The notes under the pieces are model-generated. The model made no database searches, was not told the origin of the DNA, and saw only the letters and a list, made by a program, of their open reading frames with translations. The translations under genes were made by a program, and so were the position numbers. Shown here piece after piece: positions 14,756 through 22,800 of a stretch of DNA of 25,917 nt. Every line of letters starts with the position of its first letter. Within the stretch, counting starts at the first letter, position 1. This DNA comes from CAYXDR01 sp046498185 (lineage in GTDB: Bacteria; Desulfobacterota; DSM-4660; Desulfatiglandales; Desulfatiglandaceae). The stretch covers positions 1-25,917 of the forward strand of contig JAWOBE010000228.1 in the NCBI GenBank assembly GCA_046498185.1, read 5' to 3'.

Positions 14756-15123
14756 ATAACTAGAGGGGTGTTACAGGGAACGTTGTTTCTTTGTTGACAA
14801 AAAGATGTGTATGCGGGTTTGGGGATAATACGCCAAGCTCGTATAGATGCATCTGGAGTCGTATATCCTATTGTCATTCGATCAATCTATCGGTCAAAAA
14901 CCCGAAATGCGATTCCCTCTTTTTCGCCGAAAGATGCCCATGGTTTTGCAAGCAGAGCTGGATAAAAAAATCGATGAGGCGGTTATAGGTTCTTTTCAAG
15001 AGTTCATCAAAATCGGGGACGATTTTCAAATAAACGTGTTTTCAACTTAAAAAACGATTAAAAATAGGTATTCTTCTAGAAAAACAGTTGGGGCAGCAGG
15101 ATACCGATGGAGGATGTGCAACC
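14756..15123 (+). other. Intergenic stretch with a possible 47-aa ORF and dispersed repeat copy 2
   Basis: This gap separates two convergent operons. A plus-strand frame from ATG 14907 (or 14940) to TAA at 15048-15050 encodes a short protein whose second half reads MVLQAELDKKIDEAVIGSFQ and IKIGDDFQINVFST. The first part repeats 2986-3022 at the DNA level (14939-14975). No good ribosome binding site is visible and I do not recognise the family; it is probably the N-terminal remnant of a larger gene. No T-tailed terminator is seen. Confidence 0.35.
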
Positions 15124-16299
15124 TCACATGACCTTCAACAAGGGGTGCGTCCGAAATAAGGTGGACATACGGTCCAATACATCTTGCCTTACGGGCCCCT
15201 CTCGAGGTTCGTCGATCCGTTGCTCGAAAAAAGAGGCGTAATAGGGTTCGTCCTCGTCATCGTCCCAGGCCACATCGCGCAGCACCTGCACAGCTTCGTC
15301 GGGTAGCTTTTCCGGTAAACTTCTTCCGGTCATGACCCCCCACAGGCCGGCCCAGCACCTTGCGAGAGCCAGAGGATGGTAGCCGCCCCCTCCAACCACC
15401 AGGAGCCTCGGCGTACCATCAGGCTTCCTGGGGGAAAGCTCCACGACCAGGGACTGCATCTCGTTCACCAATTGTGTCGATAATTCGAATTTACCGAGCG
15501 GATCCGAAAACAATACGTCCGTGCCGCTCTGAAGCACCACCACATCCGGGCGGACCGCCGCCAGAACGGCCGGCCAGAGCGCGGAAAAAACCGCGCGGTA
15601 TTCGCTGTCGTTTACCCCCTTGGGAAGCGGCAGGTTCACCGCGTTTGCCACGGGGCCGACGTCTTCGATGCTCCCCCCACGGAAAGGATAAGCAAAGTTC
15701 GTATCCATGTGTACTGACACGGTCACCACCATGGGATCCCGCCTGAAGGCGTATTCGACTCCGTCACAGTGGTGAGCATCCATATCCAGGTAAAGGACCT
15801 TGAGCCCTTCCTTCCTGAGGCGAAGGATGCCAAGCACCACGTCATTAAAGAAACAAAACCCCCTGGCTTTGTCGGGCATGGCATGATGCATACCGCCCGC
15901 GGGGTTAAACGCCATGGTACCGGAAAGCACCTGTTCGGCGCCCTGGATGCTCGCTCCACACGCAAGGCCAGGGGTGGAAAAAATACCCTCGAACCAGGGG
16001 TTCTCAAAACCTCCCAGGTTGTAGCGCGCACGATACCCTTTGGGAATCTTCCCCAGTTCTTCGCATTTTTTCACGGCCGAAACGTAGTCTTTTGTATGGA
16101 ACCATTCGAGCTCTTCCGGTGAGGCCTTGCGAGAAGCCAGGTACTCATCGTCCTGGAGGGCGCCGTAGCTTTCGATCACATCCATTGCAAGACTGACTCG
16201 GGGAATCCCCAGGGGGTGATTTTTACCGTAGGTATGAAGGCGATAGACGGAATCACCAATGAGCACCGCGCGATGCCTTATTGGCGTTTCGCGCCGCAT
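15124..16299 (-). CDS. AcuC/HDAC-like zinc-dependent deacylase
   Basis: A ~391-residue member of the histone deacetylase / acetoin-utilization AcuC fold, which hydrolyses acyl-lysine or other acyl amides. All catalytic landmarks are present: the His pair in GGMHHAMP (138-139), zinc ligands Asp174 and His176 in LDMDAHHCDG, Asp261 in SGTDVLFSDPLG, and the transition-state Tyr307 in GGGGYHPLAL. Cys replaces the usual Gly in HHGDG, a mild oddity beside the zinc site. ATG 16299 follows GGTGAG directly after the SufB stop; a GTG at 16308 overlapping that gene is the alternative. It is the last gene of the sufC-sufB cluster. Substrate unknown. Confidence 0.9.
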   Translation of the reverse strand: MRRETPIRHRAVLIGDSVYRLHTYGKNHPLGIPRVSLAMDVIESYGALQDDEYLASRKASPEELEWFHTKDYVSAVKKCEELGKIPKGYRARYNLGGFENPWFEGIFSTPGLACGASIQGAEQVLSGTMAFNPAGGMHHAMPDKARGFCFFNDVVLGILRLRKEGLKVLYLDMDAHHCDGVEYAFRRDPMVVTVSVHMDTNFAYPFRGGSIEDVGPVANAVNLPLPKGVNDSEYRAVFSALWPAVLAAVRPDVVVLQSGTDVLFSDPLGKFELSTQLVNEMQSLVVELSPRKPDGTPRLLVVGGGGYHPLALARCWAGLWGVMTGRSLPEKLPDEAVQVLRDVAWDDDEDEPYYASFFEQRIDEPREGPVRQDVLDRMSTLFRTHPLLKVM

Positions 16300-16300
16300 C

Positions 16301-17224
16301 TTACTCACCCAAAAACCCCTGAATTATTTTATTTACGGCCTCATCATATGAAAGCCCCAGGCTCATAAGTTTTATGAGTTGGTCGTCGGCGATTTTACCG
16401 ATAGAGGCTTCATGGGTTAACTCTGCATCCGGATGCCTGGCATTCAACGACGGCATGGTCTGATTTGTCCCGTTATCCATGATAATGGCGTCACATTCGA
16501 TGTGGCCGAAACATTTTGCCAATGCCGTCAACTGGACGTAAAAATCCTGGTTGGAATTCCCTCTGATGACCGACCTGGAAACCATGTTGGCGCTGCTGTC
16601 TTCTCCCTTGAGAATCAATTCGTTTCTGGATTCAGCATTTTGCGTCCCCTCGGTCAACACTTTTTCGGAAATCAGAAGGCTGCAGCCGGGTCCCAGCTCC
16701 GCTTCATTCACCCTCTTGGCCTCATCCACGCCTCCGATCTGGGTCAATTCCATTTCCGCATACGCGTTTTCTTCCATGTATATTTTGGTCGTGGGATTTA
16801 ACGTCCGCCTGCCCTCCCCTTCGCCGATGGCCAGGTGCTTTTCCACGTAAGAGATTCTTGCGTTCTTCCCGACCCTGAATTCATGGATCCCCGAATGGCC
16901 CTCGGCTTCACTTGACCCGCAATGAATGCCGCATCCCGCAACAATGGTGACGTCAGAGTCATCTCCTATGATAAAGGTATTATAGACTACATCATGGAGC
17001 CCGGCCTGCGTTAAAATTACCGGGATATGAACGGATTCATTTTTAGTACCGGGCTTAATGGTGACAATGATGCCATCGCCCGCTTCATTGGTTTCGATGT
17101 TAATATTGGAGGACACCTCCCGCCCCATCAATTCACCGTTTTTGCGGATATTATATGCCCCTTTCGGAATCTCCTCCAGTTCGGCGACCTCTTTTAACAA
17201 TTGTTTATCGATAGCATTCAACAT
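16301..17224 (-). CDS. sufB: SufB/SufD-like Fe-S assembly scaffold (minimal SUF type)
   Basis: About 307 residues, shorter than classical SufB (near 480), with the SufBD beta-helix core: SVHIPVILTQAGLHDVVYNT, then CGIHCGSSEAEGHSGIHEF, SRNELILKGEDSSANMVSRS and ECDAIIMDNG, and the ending HEASIGKIADDQLIKLMSLG, LSYDEAVNKIIQGFL, a SufB/D hallmark. It should bind nascent Fe-S clusters with the SufC ATPase next door. The lone SufC plus one short SufBD fits the ancestral two-gene minimal SUF-like (SMS) systems. ATG 17224 is chosen because AAGGAG lies six bases before it; an earlier in-frame GTG (17239) lies inside that site. It overlaps sufC by 20 bases. Confidence 0.88.
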   Translation of the reverse strand: MLNAIDKQLLKEVAELEEIPKGAYNIRKNGELMGREVSSNINIETNEAGDGIIVTIKPGTKNESVHIPVILTQAGLHDVVYNTFIIGDDSDVTIVAGCGIHCGSSEAEGHSGIHEFRVGKNARISYVEKHLAIGEGEGRRTLNPTTKIYMEENAYAEMELTQIGGVDEAKRVNEAELGPGCSLLISEKVLTEGTQNAESRNELILKGEDSSANMVSRSVIRGNSNQDFYVQLTALAKCFGHIECDAIIMDNGTNQTMPSLNARHPDAELTHEASIGKIADDQLIKLMSLGLSYDEAVNKIIQGFLGE

Positions 17225-17957
17225 CGGCGACTCCTTCACAGGTATCGGTGAACTTGCATATACTCAAATCCCTCAGCATCGGAAGGGCCCCCTCCAAATT
17301 TCCGTCGTAGACGATTTTCCCTTTTCTTAACAAAATCAACGTGTCGGCGGCTTCCAGAAAGGCCCTGTTGTGACTGACCACGATAGTGGTTGTCCCGTAT
17401 TTCTCTTTTTCTTTTTTTAAAAGCTCAACCATCGGGTCGATGGTCCATAAATCAATCCCGGTATCCGGTTCGTCATAAATGGCCAGTTTAGGATTGGTGG
17501 CGATGACGGTGGCCAGTTCAATTTTCTTGATTTCCCCGCCTGAGAGCTTGGCATCTACAGGTTTATCCAGGAAATCCAATGGGCAGATCCCGACCCTGGC
17601 AATAACTTCCGCCAGTTTATCTTCATCATCTGATCCCAGGGAAATAGAAAGCAGGTCGCGAAAGGTAAGGCCCTTAAATCTTGCCGAATGCTGAAAGGCA
17701 TAGGCGATGCCCGCCTTGGCCCTCTCGGAAATGGACCACTTGGAAATATCCTTTCCTTCAAACAGGATGGATCCGGCTGTTTGGGCATTGACTCCCATAA
17801 TTATTTTGGCCACGGTGGTCTTTCCGCTACCGTTGGGTCCGGTAATGGCATAAAATTTTCCGTTCTCAAATGTGTAGTTGAGATTGTCGATTATTGTTGC
17901 CGGTGCCTCGTTGTCGGCGCCCGGCACCGTGAACGTGATGTCTCTCAATTCCAGCAT
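17205..17957 (-). CDS. sufC: SufC-like Fe-S assembly ATPase
   Basis: This 250-residue soluble ABC ATPase has Walker A GPNGSGKTT (about 40-48), a Q-loop AFQHSARFKG, the signature LSGGEIKKIELA, Walker B LAIYDEPDTGID and the H-loop VVSHN. The SGGE-x-K-x-x-E signature and the D-x-x-TGID after Walker B are characteristic of SufC rather than of transporter ATPases. Its partner sufB overlaps its 3' end. ATP-driven movement of SufC is thought to open the SufB scaffold for cluster assembly. ATG 17957 is preferred over 17972 because AAAGGA precedes it by six bases. No cysteine desulfurase is in the window. Confidence 0.92.
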   Translation of the reverse strand: MLELRDITFTVPGADNEAPATIIDNLNYTFENGKFYAITGPNGSGKTTVAKIIMGVNAQTAGSILFEGKDISKWSISERAKAGIAYAFQHSARFKGLTFRDLLSISLGSDDEDKLAEVIARVGICPLDFLDKPVDAKLSGGEIKKIELATVIATNPKLAIYDEPDTGIDLWTIDPMVELLKKEKEKYGTTTIVVSHNRAFLEAADTLILLRKGKIVYDGNLEGALPMLRDLSICKFTDTCEGVADVECYR

Positions 17958-18013
17958 AACATGTCCTTTCATGAGGGGATGTTTGATATTTTTTACCAGT
18001 TAATCTGGTCCAA

Positions 18014-19030
18014 CTAGGGAATGATCTTTTCAGCCATTTCCAGCAGACTTTCATGATCGGAGAGCCCCTTGATCAGGTATTCGGGCATCCTGGTGAGCCC
18101 TGCCTGCGCGCCCGAAAGAGCACCTGTAAGAGCTGACCGCGCCATATTGTTCCCCCCGCCGTTCAAGGCCGACATGACCGCGTTGTAAAAGTGTCTTTCG
18201 AAACGGGAAACGTAATAATAGGCAGCCGGCAACATAAACCCTAGGGTGCATGCAAGCCCGAAAAGAGAGCATGCCGTGGCCGCAGGTTCAATCCTGATGC
18301 CCGGATCACGAGCCGCGTTGTATGACCATGAAGGCTGCAACAGGGCGTCGGTGAAGGATACTTCCTCTTTTCGGTCTTGCCGGGGAACCTCGATAACCAG
18401 GTCAATTCCCTTTTCCCCGGCAAATTTAAATATCGCTTTTGAGACCTCCCCCATGTTGTATCCGTTTATCAGGCCGGCGGTTATGAGGCCGAACGCCACG
18501 GACTGGCCGGCTATAAAAGGATCGCGATGCGTCAACACCACGTTGGACGCCAGATACTTGACAAGTTTTTCAAAATCATTGTAATACCCGGCGGCCAAAA
18601 CAGATGTTCGGATGGCCGCTTCAGCGGTGTCCGCGAGGCTCCCCGCCTCGGACCAGGGCAACCCCTGAGCTTTTCTGGCCTGCCAAACATCGCGCATGGC
18701 GTGATCTGTATAGCGCCCGGCCTGAGGGGTGCCATCCAGGGAATCAAGCAAAGAATCAAGGCGCTCTGTAAAATCGGCCTCATCATACCCGCCATGCGCC
18801 GCAACAGACTCCAGCAGCAAGGTTACCACCTGGCCGGTCTGGGAGTTTTCACCAGCCTCTAGCCCGGCGTGATATCGGCCAGGTTTGGGCCTGGTGTAAT
18901 TATCGATCCATTCTCCATAATCTTTCCGCAGCTGGTCAAGGTCATAATACCAGTGAGGGCCCACTCCCAGGGCGTCGCCCACGAGTGCTCCCATGATTGC
19001 TCCCACTGCCCTGTCCTTTTTTTCATCCAT
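18014..19030 (-). CDS. ADP-ribosylglycohydrolase-fold protein with altered metal sites
   Basis: The 338-residue product has the family opening DRAVGAIMGALVGDALGVGP and the all-helical fold length, but both metal-binding signatures have changed. Where active enzymes have T-D-D-T it reads AGENSQTGQ (about 60-67), and where they have GGDTD it reads GGGNNMARSALTGALSGA (about 291-308). The Mg-coordinating aspartates are thus absent, so it may be a binding protein or use a different chemistry, as in the crystallin-like members. GAGGAT precedes the ATG. It lies 57 bases upstream of sufC on the same strand and is probably first in that operon. Compare the truncated canonical homologue at 895-1359. 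Confidence 0.85.
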   Translation of the reverse strand: MDEKKDRAVGAIMGALVGDALGVGPHWYYDLDQLRKDYGEWIDNYTRPKPGRYHAGLEAGENSQTGQVVTLLLESVAAHGGYDEADFTERLDSLLDSLDGTPQAGRYTDHAMRDVWQARKAQGLPWSEAGSLADTAEAAIRTSVLAAGYYNDFEKLVKYLASNVVLTHRDPFIAGQSVAFGLITAGLINGYNMGEVSKAIFKFAGEKGIDLVIEVPRQDRKEEVSFTDALLQPSWSYNAARDPGIRIEPAATACSLFGLACTLGFMLPAAYYYVSRFERHFYNAVMSALNGGGNNMARSALTGALSGAQAGLTRMPEYLIKGLSDHESLLEMAEKIIP

Positions 19031-19760
19031 AGGTCTGATCCTCTTTTAATGGATATAGGTTAGCCGAATGGCATTCTTTACAGCAATATATCAGAATACG
19101 GCTACAAATATATAAGTAAAATCCTGTATTCCTTCGGACATCCATCCGTCCATCTTCCCTGTCCCCCTTCAGCGCCTTGCCCAGGGCGGGCGGTGCTGGG
19201 TTGCCTTGCCGTAAGCTTCCTTCAACGTCCAAAGGGTCATTGCCACTCGCATCCGATAGGCCTTAGGTACTTGCAGCAATATTGGTTGCATGTGGGCTTC
19301 GATCTATCTCATTTTGTCTGCTTATAACTAGTTTCCATCCGGAAATGGTCCTTTTGCCCAATCCGCCGACTGAAGTCGGGTCAAGTCCGCGTCAACCCCG
19401 ACAGAGTCAGGATAAAAAGGCGGTCTTGCTTGTGCCTGCCGCTACTGGTATGGAATAGGGATCTACCAGACTAAAACAGTTATAGATCCCAACGGCCCTT
19501 TTTCGGGGCCTAAAAGGATGGTTCGGGATGCCAACTGGTATATTTCTGCTGGACTTTGCCAGCGACATATCATCGTAGCTTCATTCCAAACTACCAGCAT
19601 AGCACATCGGATTCAGACTGATTCTGGACCGGGTTTCCTGGGGGAAAAATCTTTACACCATTTTCACCTACTGGCAGGACTTATACAAGGCGTTTCGTCA
19701 CCTTAAAACGGGCTTATACGTTATGCTTTGTGTAGACATTTAAAGGCCAGAGGGACCATC
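19031..19760. other. 730-bp intergenic region with several hairpins, no gene recognised
   Basis: No supported coding frame is seen on either strand. The region holds a small hairpin CCGAC-TGAA-GTCGG (19366-19379), a perfect 8-bp inverted repeat GGGATCTA/TAGATCCC with a 17-base loop (19458-19490), and just after it GGCCC-TTTTTC-GGGGCC (about 19494-19510). It separates the downstream end of the sulfur operon from the promoter end of the ADP-ribosylglycohydrolase operon. It should therefore include the promoter of the latter and a transcription end for the former. I could not match it to a known RNA family. Confidence 0.4.
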
Positions 19761-20378
19761 TCATTCCGGGCCCCTGTCAAACTCTATAATGCGAGGGAAG
19801 AGCTTATCAATCCCCGGACGTACCTTATGGTAGAGAGGACTGTCCGGACCGACCCTCTCCCCCATATCGTAGGTGAAATCTGCCTTGGCTTCATGTCGAA
19901 GCCAATATCCTGTCAACGCCGGCCCCTGTGAATCATAGCAGGAATGGAAATGCAAAAATTCATCCTGGGGTTCGGGCCTGTTTTCCAGCCACTGGGTAGG
20001 CGCTTCAGAGAAAAAAATCGGATGAATCCTCGCCCCATCTGAAGGAATCACGACACCGTCTTCAGGAAGCCTGGCTAGTTTGGCTACTCCTTCATAAAGG
20101 AGTTCATTGATCGGGATATCTTTTGTATAGAACCCTCTCTCGTTAAAGCAGACGAATGAAAGCCGAGAAAGATCTTGTGAGTCCTCCGGTTTAAAATAAT
20201 AGCCCACAAAGGGGCCGAACCCGTACAATCTGCCTTCCAGATGGATTTCCAGCGTTGATACATACCCGTGTGGAATTTTGAGTTCAACCTCACCTTCCGA
20301 CTGCCGTTGGCAGCTTGCGACCCCGAAGAGTAAATATACCGTGACACCGAGCGCCAGGCCTTTAGCTGGAAATGTCAT
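19761..20378 (-). CDS. Predicted lipoprotein of unknown function
   Basis: The 205-residue product begins with a lipoprotein signal peptide: a hydrophobic stretch GLALGVTVYLLFGV and the lipobox VAS-C23 followed by Q-R, so it should be lipid-anchored on the periplasmic side. The mature part is polar, with mixed acidic and aromatic residues and a Cys-containing segment EFLHFHSCYDSQGPALTGYW near residues 142-161. I do not recognise the family. It overlaps the end of the upstream yeeE-like gene by 17 bases and is the last gene of the rhodanese-YeeE operon. A role in holding or presenting a sulfur compound to the YeeE pair is possible but is inferred from context. Confidence 0.75.
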   Translation of the reverse strand: MTFPAKGLALGVTVYLLFGVASCQRQSEGEVELKIPHGYVSTLEIHLEGRLYGFGPFVGYYFKPEDSQDLSRLSFVCFNERGFYTKDIPINELLYEGVAKLARLPEDGVVIPSDGARIHPIFFSEAPTQWLENRPEPQDEFLHFHSCYDSQGPALTGYWLRHEAKADFTYDMGERVGPDSPLYHKVRPGIDKLFPRIIEFDRGPE

Positions 20379-20907
20379 GACGCCCCCACAGCTTGCCGAT
20401 AATCCAGATGCAAAGAGTAAAACCGATAGCCAGAACCCAGGCTCCTACGGTCCTGTTTCCAAACCAATCGCTCAGGGTAACAGGACCGATATTGGTCGGA
20501 AGGTACAGGGCTGGAATGAGCACTTCATGGAATTGGGCAAAGACCGCCGTACCGGCCAGACCGCCAATAAGAGTGAAAACAGCATCCATTCTGCCTTCCC
20601 CGGCCGCTGCCCAGCAGGTTCCTGGACAATAACCCGTCAGTCCCCATCCGATCCCGAATATGATTGCTGCGATACCGGTGGCCAAGATGCTTGTGGGAAT
20701 AATCACGGTACGAGGTCCCCCAGCGGCCTGGAGACCTAAAAGCCCCAGTGCTGAAAGCGCCACCGCAAGGAGCATGAACCGGGGGATTTCCGGATCTATC
20801 ATGAGATGCGCACGAGCCATCTTATCGGCATTGGTCGCGCCGACCCTTTGAATGATGAAACCAAATACAATTCCTGAAAATAGACCAAGCCAGATCTTAG
20901 TGATCAT
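20362..20907 (-). CDS. YeeE/YedE family membrane protein (DUF6691-like half)
   Basis: A 181-residue protein with about four or five membrane helices. The diagnostic motif GWGLTGYCPGTCWAAAGEGR carries the two cysteines expected of this half of the YeeE/YedE sulfur-transport fold, in which cysteines relay thiosulfate or sulfane sulfur across the membrane. Single-chain YeeE is about twice this size, so this protein and its neighbour probably make up the two halves. The ATG at 20907 is chosen because GGAGAAAAC precedes it directly; an upstream frame extending to 21039 is a read-back into the neighbour. It overlaps the upstream gene by four bases (ATGA) and the lipoprotein gene by 17. Confidence 0.85.
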   Translation of the reverse strand: MITKIWLGLFSGIVFGFIIQRVGATNADKMARAHLMIDPEIPRFMLLAVALSALGLLGLQAAGGPRTVIIPTSILATGIAAIIFGIGWGLTGYCPGTCWAAAGEGRMDAVFTLIGGLAGTAVFAQFHEVLIPALYLPTNIGPVTLSDWFGNRTVGAWVLAIGFTLCIWIIGKLWGRHDISS

Positions 20908-21434
20908 GTTTTCTCCTTTCCGGTTTTGCCATAAACAATTCGAGAAGTAAGCATGGCCATACCGAATATCACGACGCCGAAGTAGAGTCCGCTTATCGCC
21001 AACTGTGTCGATCCGGACATGAAGAGGCCGAGGGTACACCCTCCGGCGAGCCGTGACCCGAACAGTATCAAGAACCCCCCGATGAAAGCCGCTGAATATC
21101 GTCTAGCCTTGTTCGGGCCGAAGCGTTTTTCCCAGATCTCTGGGACATCACGGACCGGTATTTTAAAAGTCCGCCCTGCAATGAAACCGCCGATGGCCAT
21201 GCCCAGCACAAATGCCATGAGCCATGAACCGGGTCCGGGGATCATCTGATAATGTTGTTTTGATTCTGCATAATCAGGGGCCGCGAACTGTAAAAAACCC
21301 TTGACTGTGCTCACGAATCCGCTGGAAGAAGCCGGCGGTCCGAAGGTTGCAAATATAAAGACGATAATGCCGGCCAGAGCTGTTGCAGCGGATATCCAGT
21401 TCCAATAGGGTGTTATTTTATTTTGCTCCATCAT
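20904..21434 (-). CDS. YeeE/YedE family membrane protein (second half)
   Basis: A 176-residue protein with four to five membrane helices and the motif GSRLAGGCTLGLFMSGST, whose GGCT Cys is the conserved sulfur-handling residue of YeeE/YedE proteins. WMAFVLGMAIGGF-like packing motifs (WLMAFVLGMAIGGFIAG) also fit. It begins two bases after the rhodanese stop, with GGAGG inside the rhodanese's last codons serving as its ribosome binding site, and ends in a four-base overlap with the next YeeE-like gene. Together the two likely import thiosulfate or a related sulfur species for the periplasmic rhodanese's pathway, an inference from the family and operon. Confidence 0.85.
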   Translation of the reverse strand: MMEQNKITPYWNWISAATALAGIIVFIFATFGPPASSSGFVSTVKGFLQFAAPDYAESKQHYQMIPGPGSWLMAFVLGMAIGGFIAGRTFKIPVRDVPEIWEKRFGPNKARRYSAAFIGGFLILFGSRLAGGCTLGLFMSGSTQLAISGLYFGVVIFGMAMLTSRIVYGKTGKEKT

Positions 21435-21436
21435 TA

Positions 21437-22534
21437 TTATCCTCCACACGATACATATCCGCCTTTGGGTTCCCCTTGAACGCGCTTTTTGCTACCCGTG
21501 CCTTCTGTTTTGCCTATCGATTCCATAGAAGCGGAAATACCAGTCCCCGGCAGGGCATCACCCGAAAATTTCCGCTCTATGGTTTCAACCGGATAAAATT
21601 TTTCCGGATCTCCCCATTCTTTCCAGGAATTTTCATAGGTAATAACCTGATTAATTCCCATCAGCCGGAGTATAAAATAAGAAAAAGAGCTCCTTCGCCC
21701 GGAATTGCAATAGACAATAACTCCTTTTGAAGTGTCCAACCCTCGGTACAGTTCCTGTAATTCCTGATAGGTTTTGATCTGTTTGGTTTTCTCGTCCACC
21801 CAGGCATTCGTATAGTTGACGTTCACCGCTTTCGGAATATGCCCAAGCTTGAAAGGATTCCCCCTCAGACCGGTAGTGCCCTTTTCTCCCGTATATTCCG
21901 CATGGGAACGAACATCGATGATCTGATACATGGGATCCCCCAGCCTGGCGTAGATGTAGCTTCCGTCAATTAGTCTCCATTTTTGAATCTCACTCGAGGA
22001 GGCCTGGTATAAAAGAGGTTTGAGCGTCCTGGATTCAGAGGCGAGATCGTACCCTGCGCGCCGCCAGGCATCAATGCCCCCGTCAAGGATACGTTTTTCA
22101 GGGTGCCCGAGGGTATCCAGCACCCAGAACACATAAGAAGCCGTAGCACCACCGTCTCTTTTCACCGAATCATAGAGAACAACATCATCGGACCGGGCGA
22201 CACCTGCATTTCCAAGTATTTCCTGGGCCTTTTGGGGCCCAACGAATGTTTCGCCGATATTCTCATCCACATTGTCGTACCTGAAAAGCGTCCAAGGAAG
22301 GCGTATGGCACCGGGAATCGGGCTCCCTTCGTAATATTGGTCGTCACGGACATCTACGATGACGAGTTTGTTGTCGTCGATGTGTTTCTTTAACCACTTC
22401 GCAGACACCAGCAATTCCTGGTTGGGATATTCGGATATTTGACCTTGGTCTGATGCCATGGACAAGGACCATACTGTTCCCAGAAAAAGGATGACAGCGA
22501 TGATGATATAACGCAATGTCCTGTTATTGTTCAT
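21437..22534 (-). CDS. Exported two-domain rhodanese (thiosulfate sulfurtransferase)
   Basis: The 365-residue protein has an N-terminal signal peptide or anchor (YIIIAVILFLGTVWSLSM, possible cleavage after SMA), then two rhodanese domains. Domain 1 (about 38-165) keeps the fold (IVDVRDDQYYEGSPIPGAIR) but has no catalytic Cys, as in other tandem rhodaneses. Domain 2 (about 190-325) carries Cys276 in VIVYCNSGRRSSFSYF, which would form the persulfide. It should transfer sulfane sulfur from thiosulfate in the periplasm. A linker rich in Gly/Ser/Lys leads to a second Cys363 in YVSCGG at the very end. GGAGAAACC precedes the ATG. It is first in the YeeE-lipoprotein operon. Confidence 0.92.
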   Translation of the reverse strand: MNNNRTLRYIIIAVILFLGTVWSLSMASDQGQISEYPNQELLVSAKWLKKHIDDNKLVIVDVRDDQYYEGSPIPGAIRLPWTLFRYDNVDENIGETFVGPQKAQEILGNAGVARSDDVVLYDSVKRDGGATASYVFWVLDTLGHPEKRILDGGIDAWRRAGYDLASESRTLKPLLYQASSSEIQKWRLIDGSYIYARLGDPMYQIIDVRSHAEYTGEKGTTGLRGNPFKLGHIPKAVNVNYTNAWVDEKTKQIKTYQELQELYRGLDTSKGVIVYCNSGRRSSFSYFILRLMGINQVITYENSWKEWGDPEKFYPVETIERKFSGDALPGTGISASMESIGKTEGTGSKKRVQGEPKGGYVSCGG

Positions 22535-22800
22535 GGTTTCTCCTCTCTTTTCGCTACTGGAACTTTTGATTGTAATATTCGGCCTAAAAACTGGATCCGG
22601 GCTTCAGGCACGAATATTGACGCCTTCGTTAAAAGTCGAAAACAGCCTTTTTCTTCATTCCTTACAGGAGAAGCGCAATCCCGGATTTTATCGGGATAAA
22701 CCTCCAGCTGGTCATTAAAGGGAGATAGACCCTGGACCTCGTTTCCCAACGGGGTGACGGCTTTATACAAAACCGTCAAAATTAAGTTGACGTAGGGGGT

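Noticed and set aside
19494..19510. GGCCC-TTTTTC-GGGGCC as an intrinsic terminator
   Set aside because: The T-run lies in the loop, not after the stem, so it does not fit the rule for a Rho-independent terminator on either strand.
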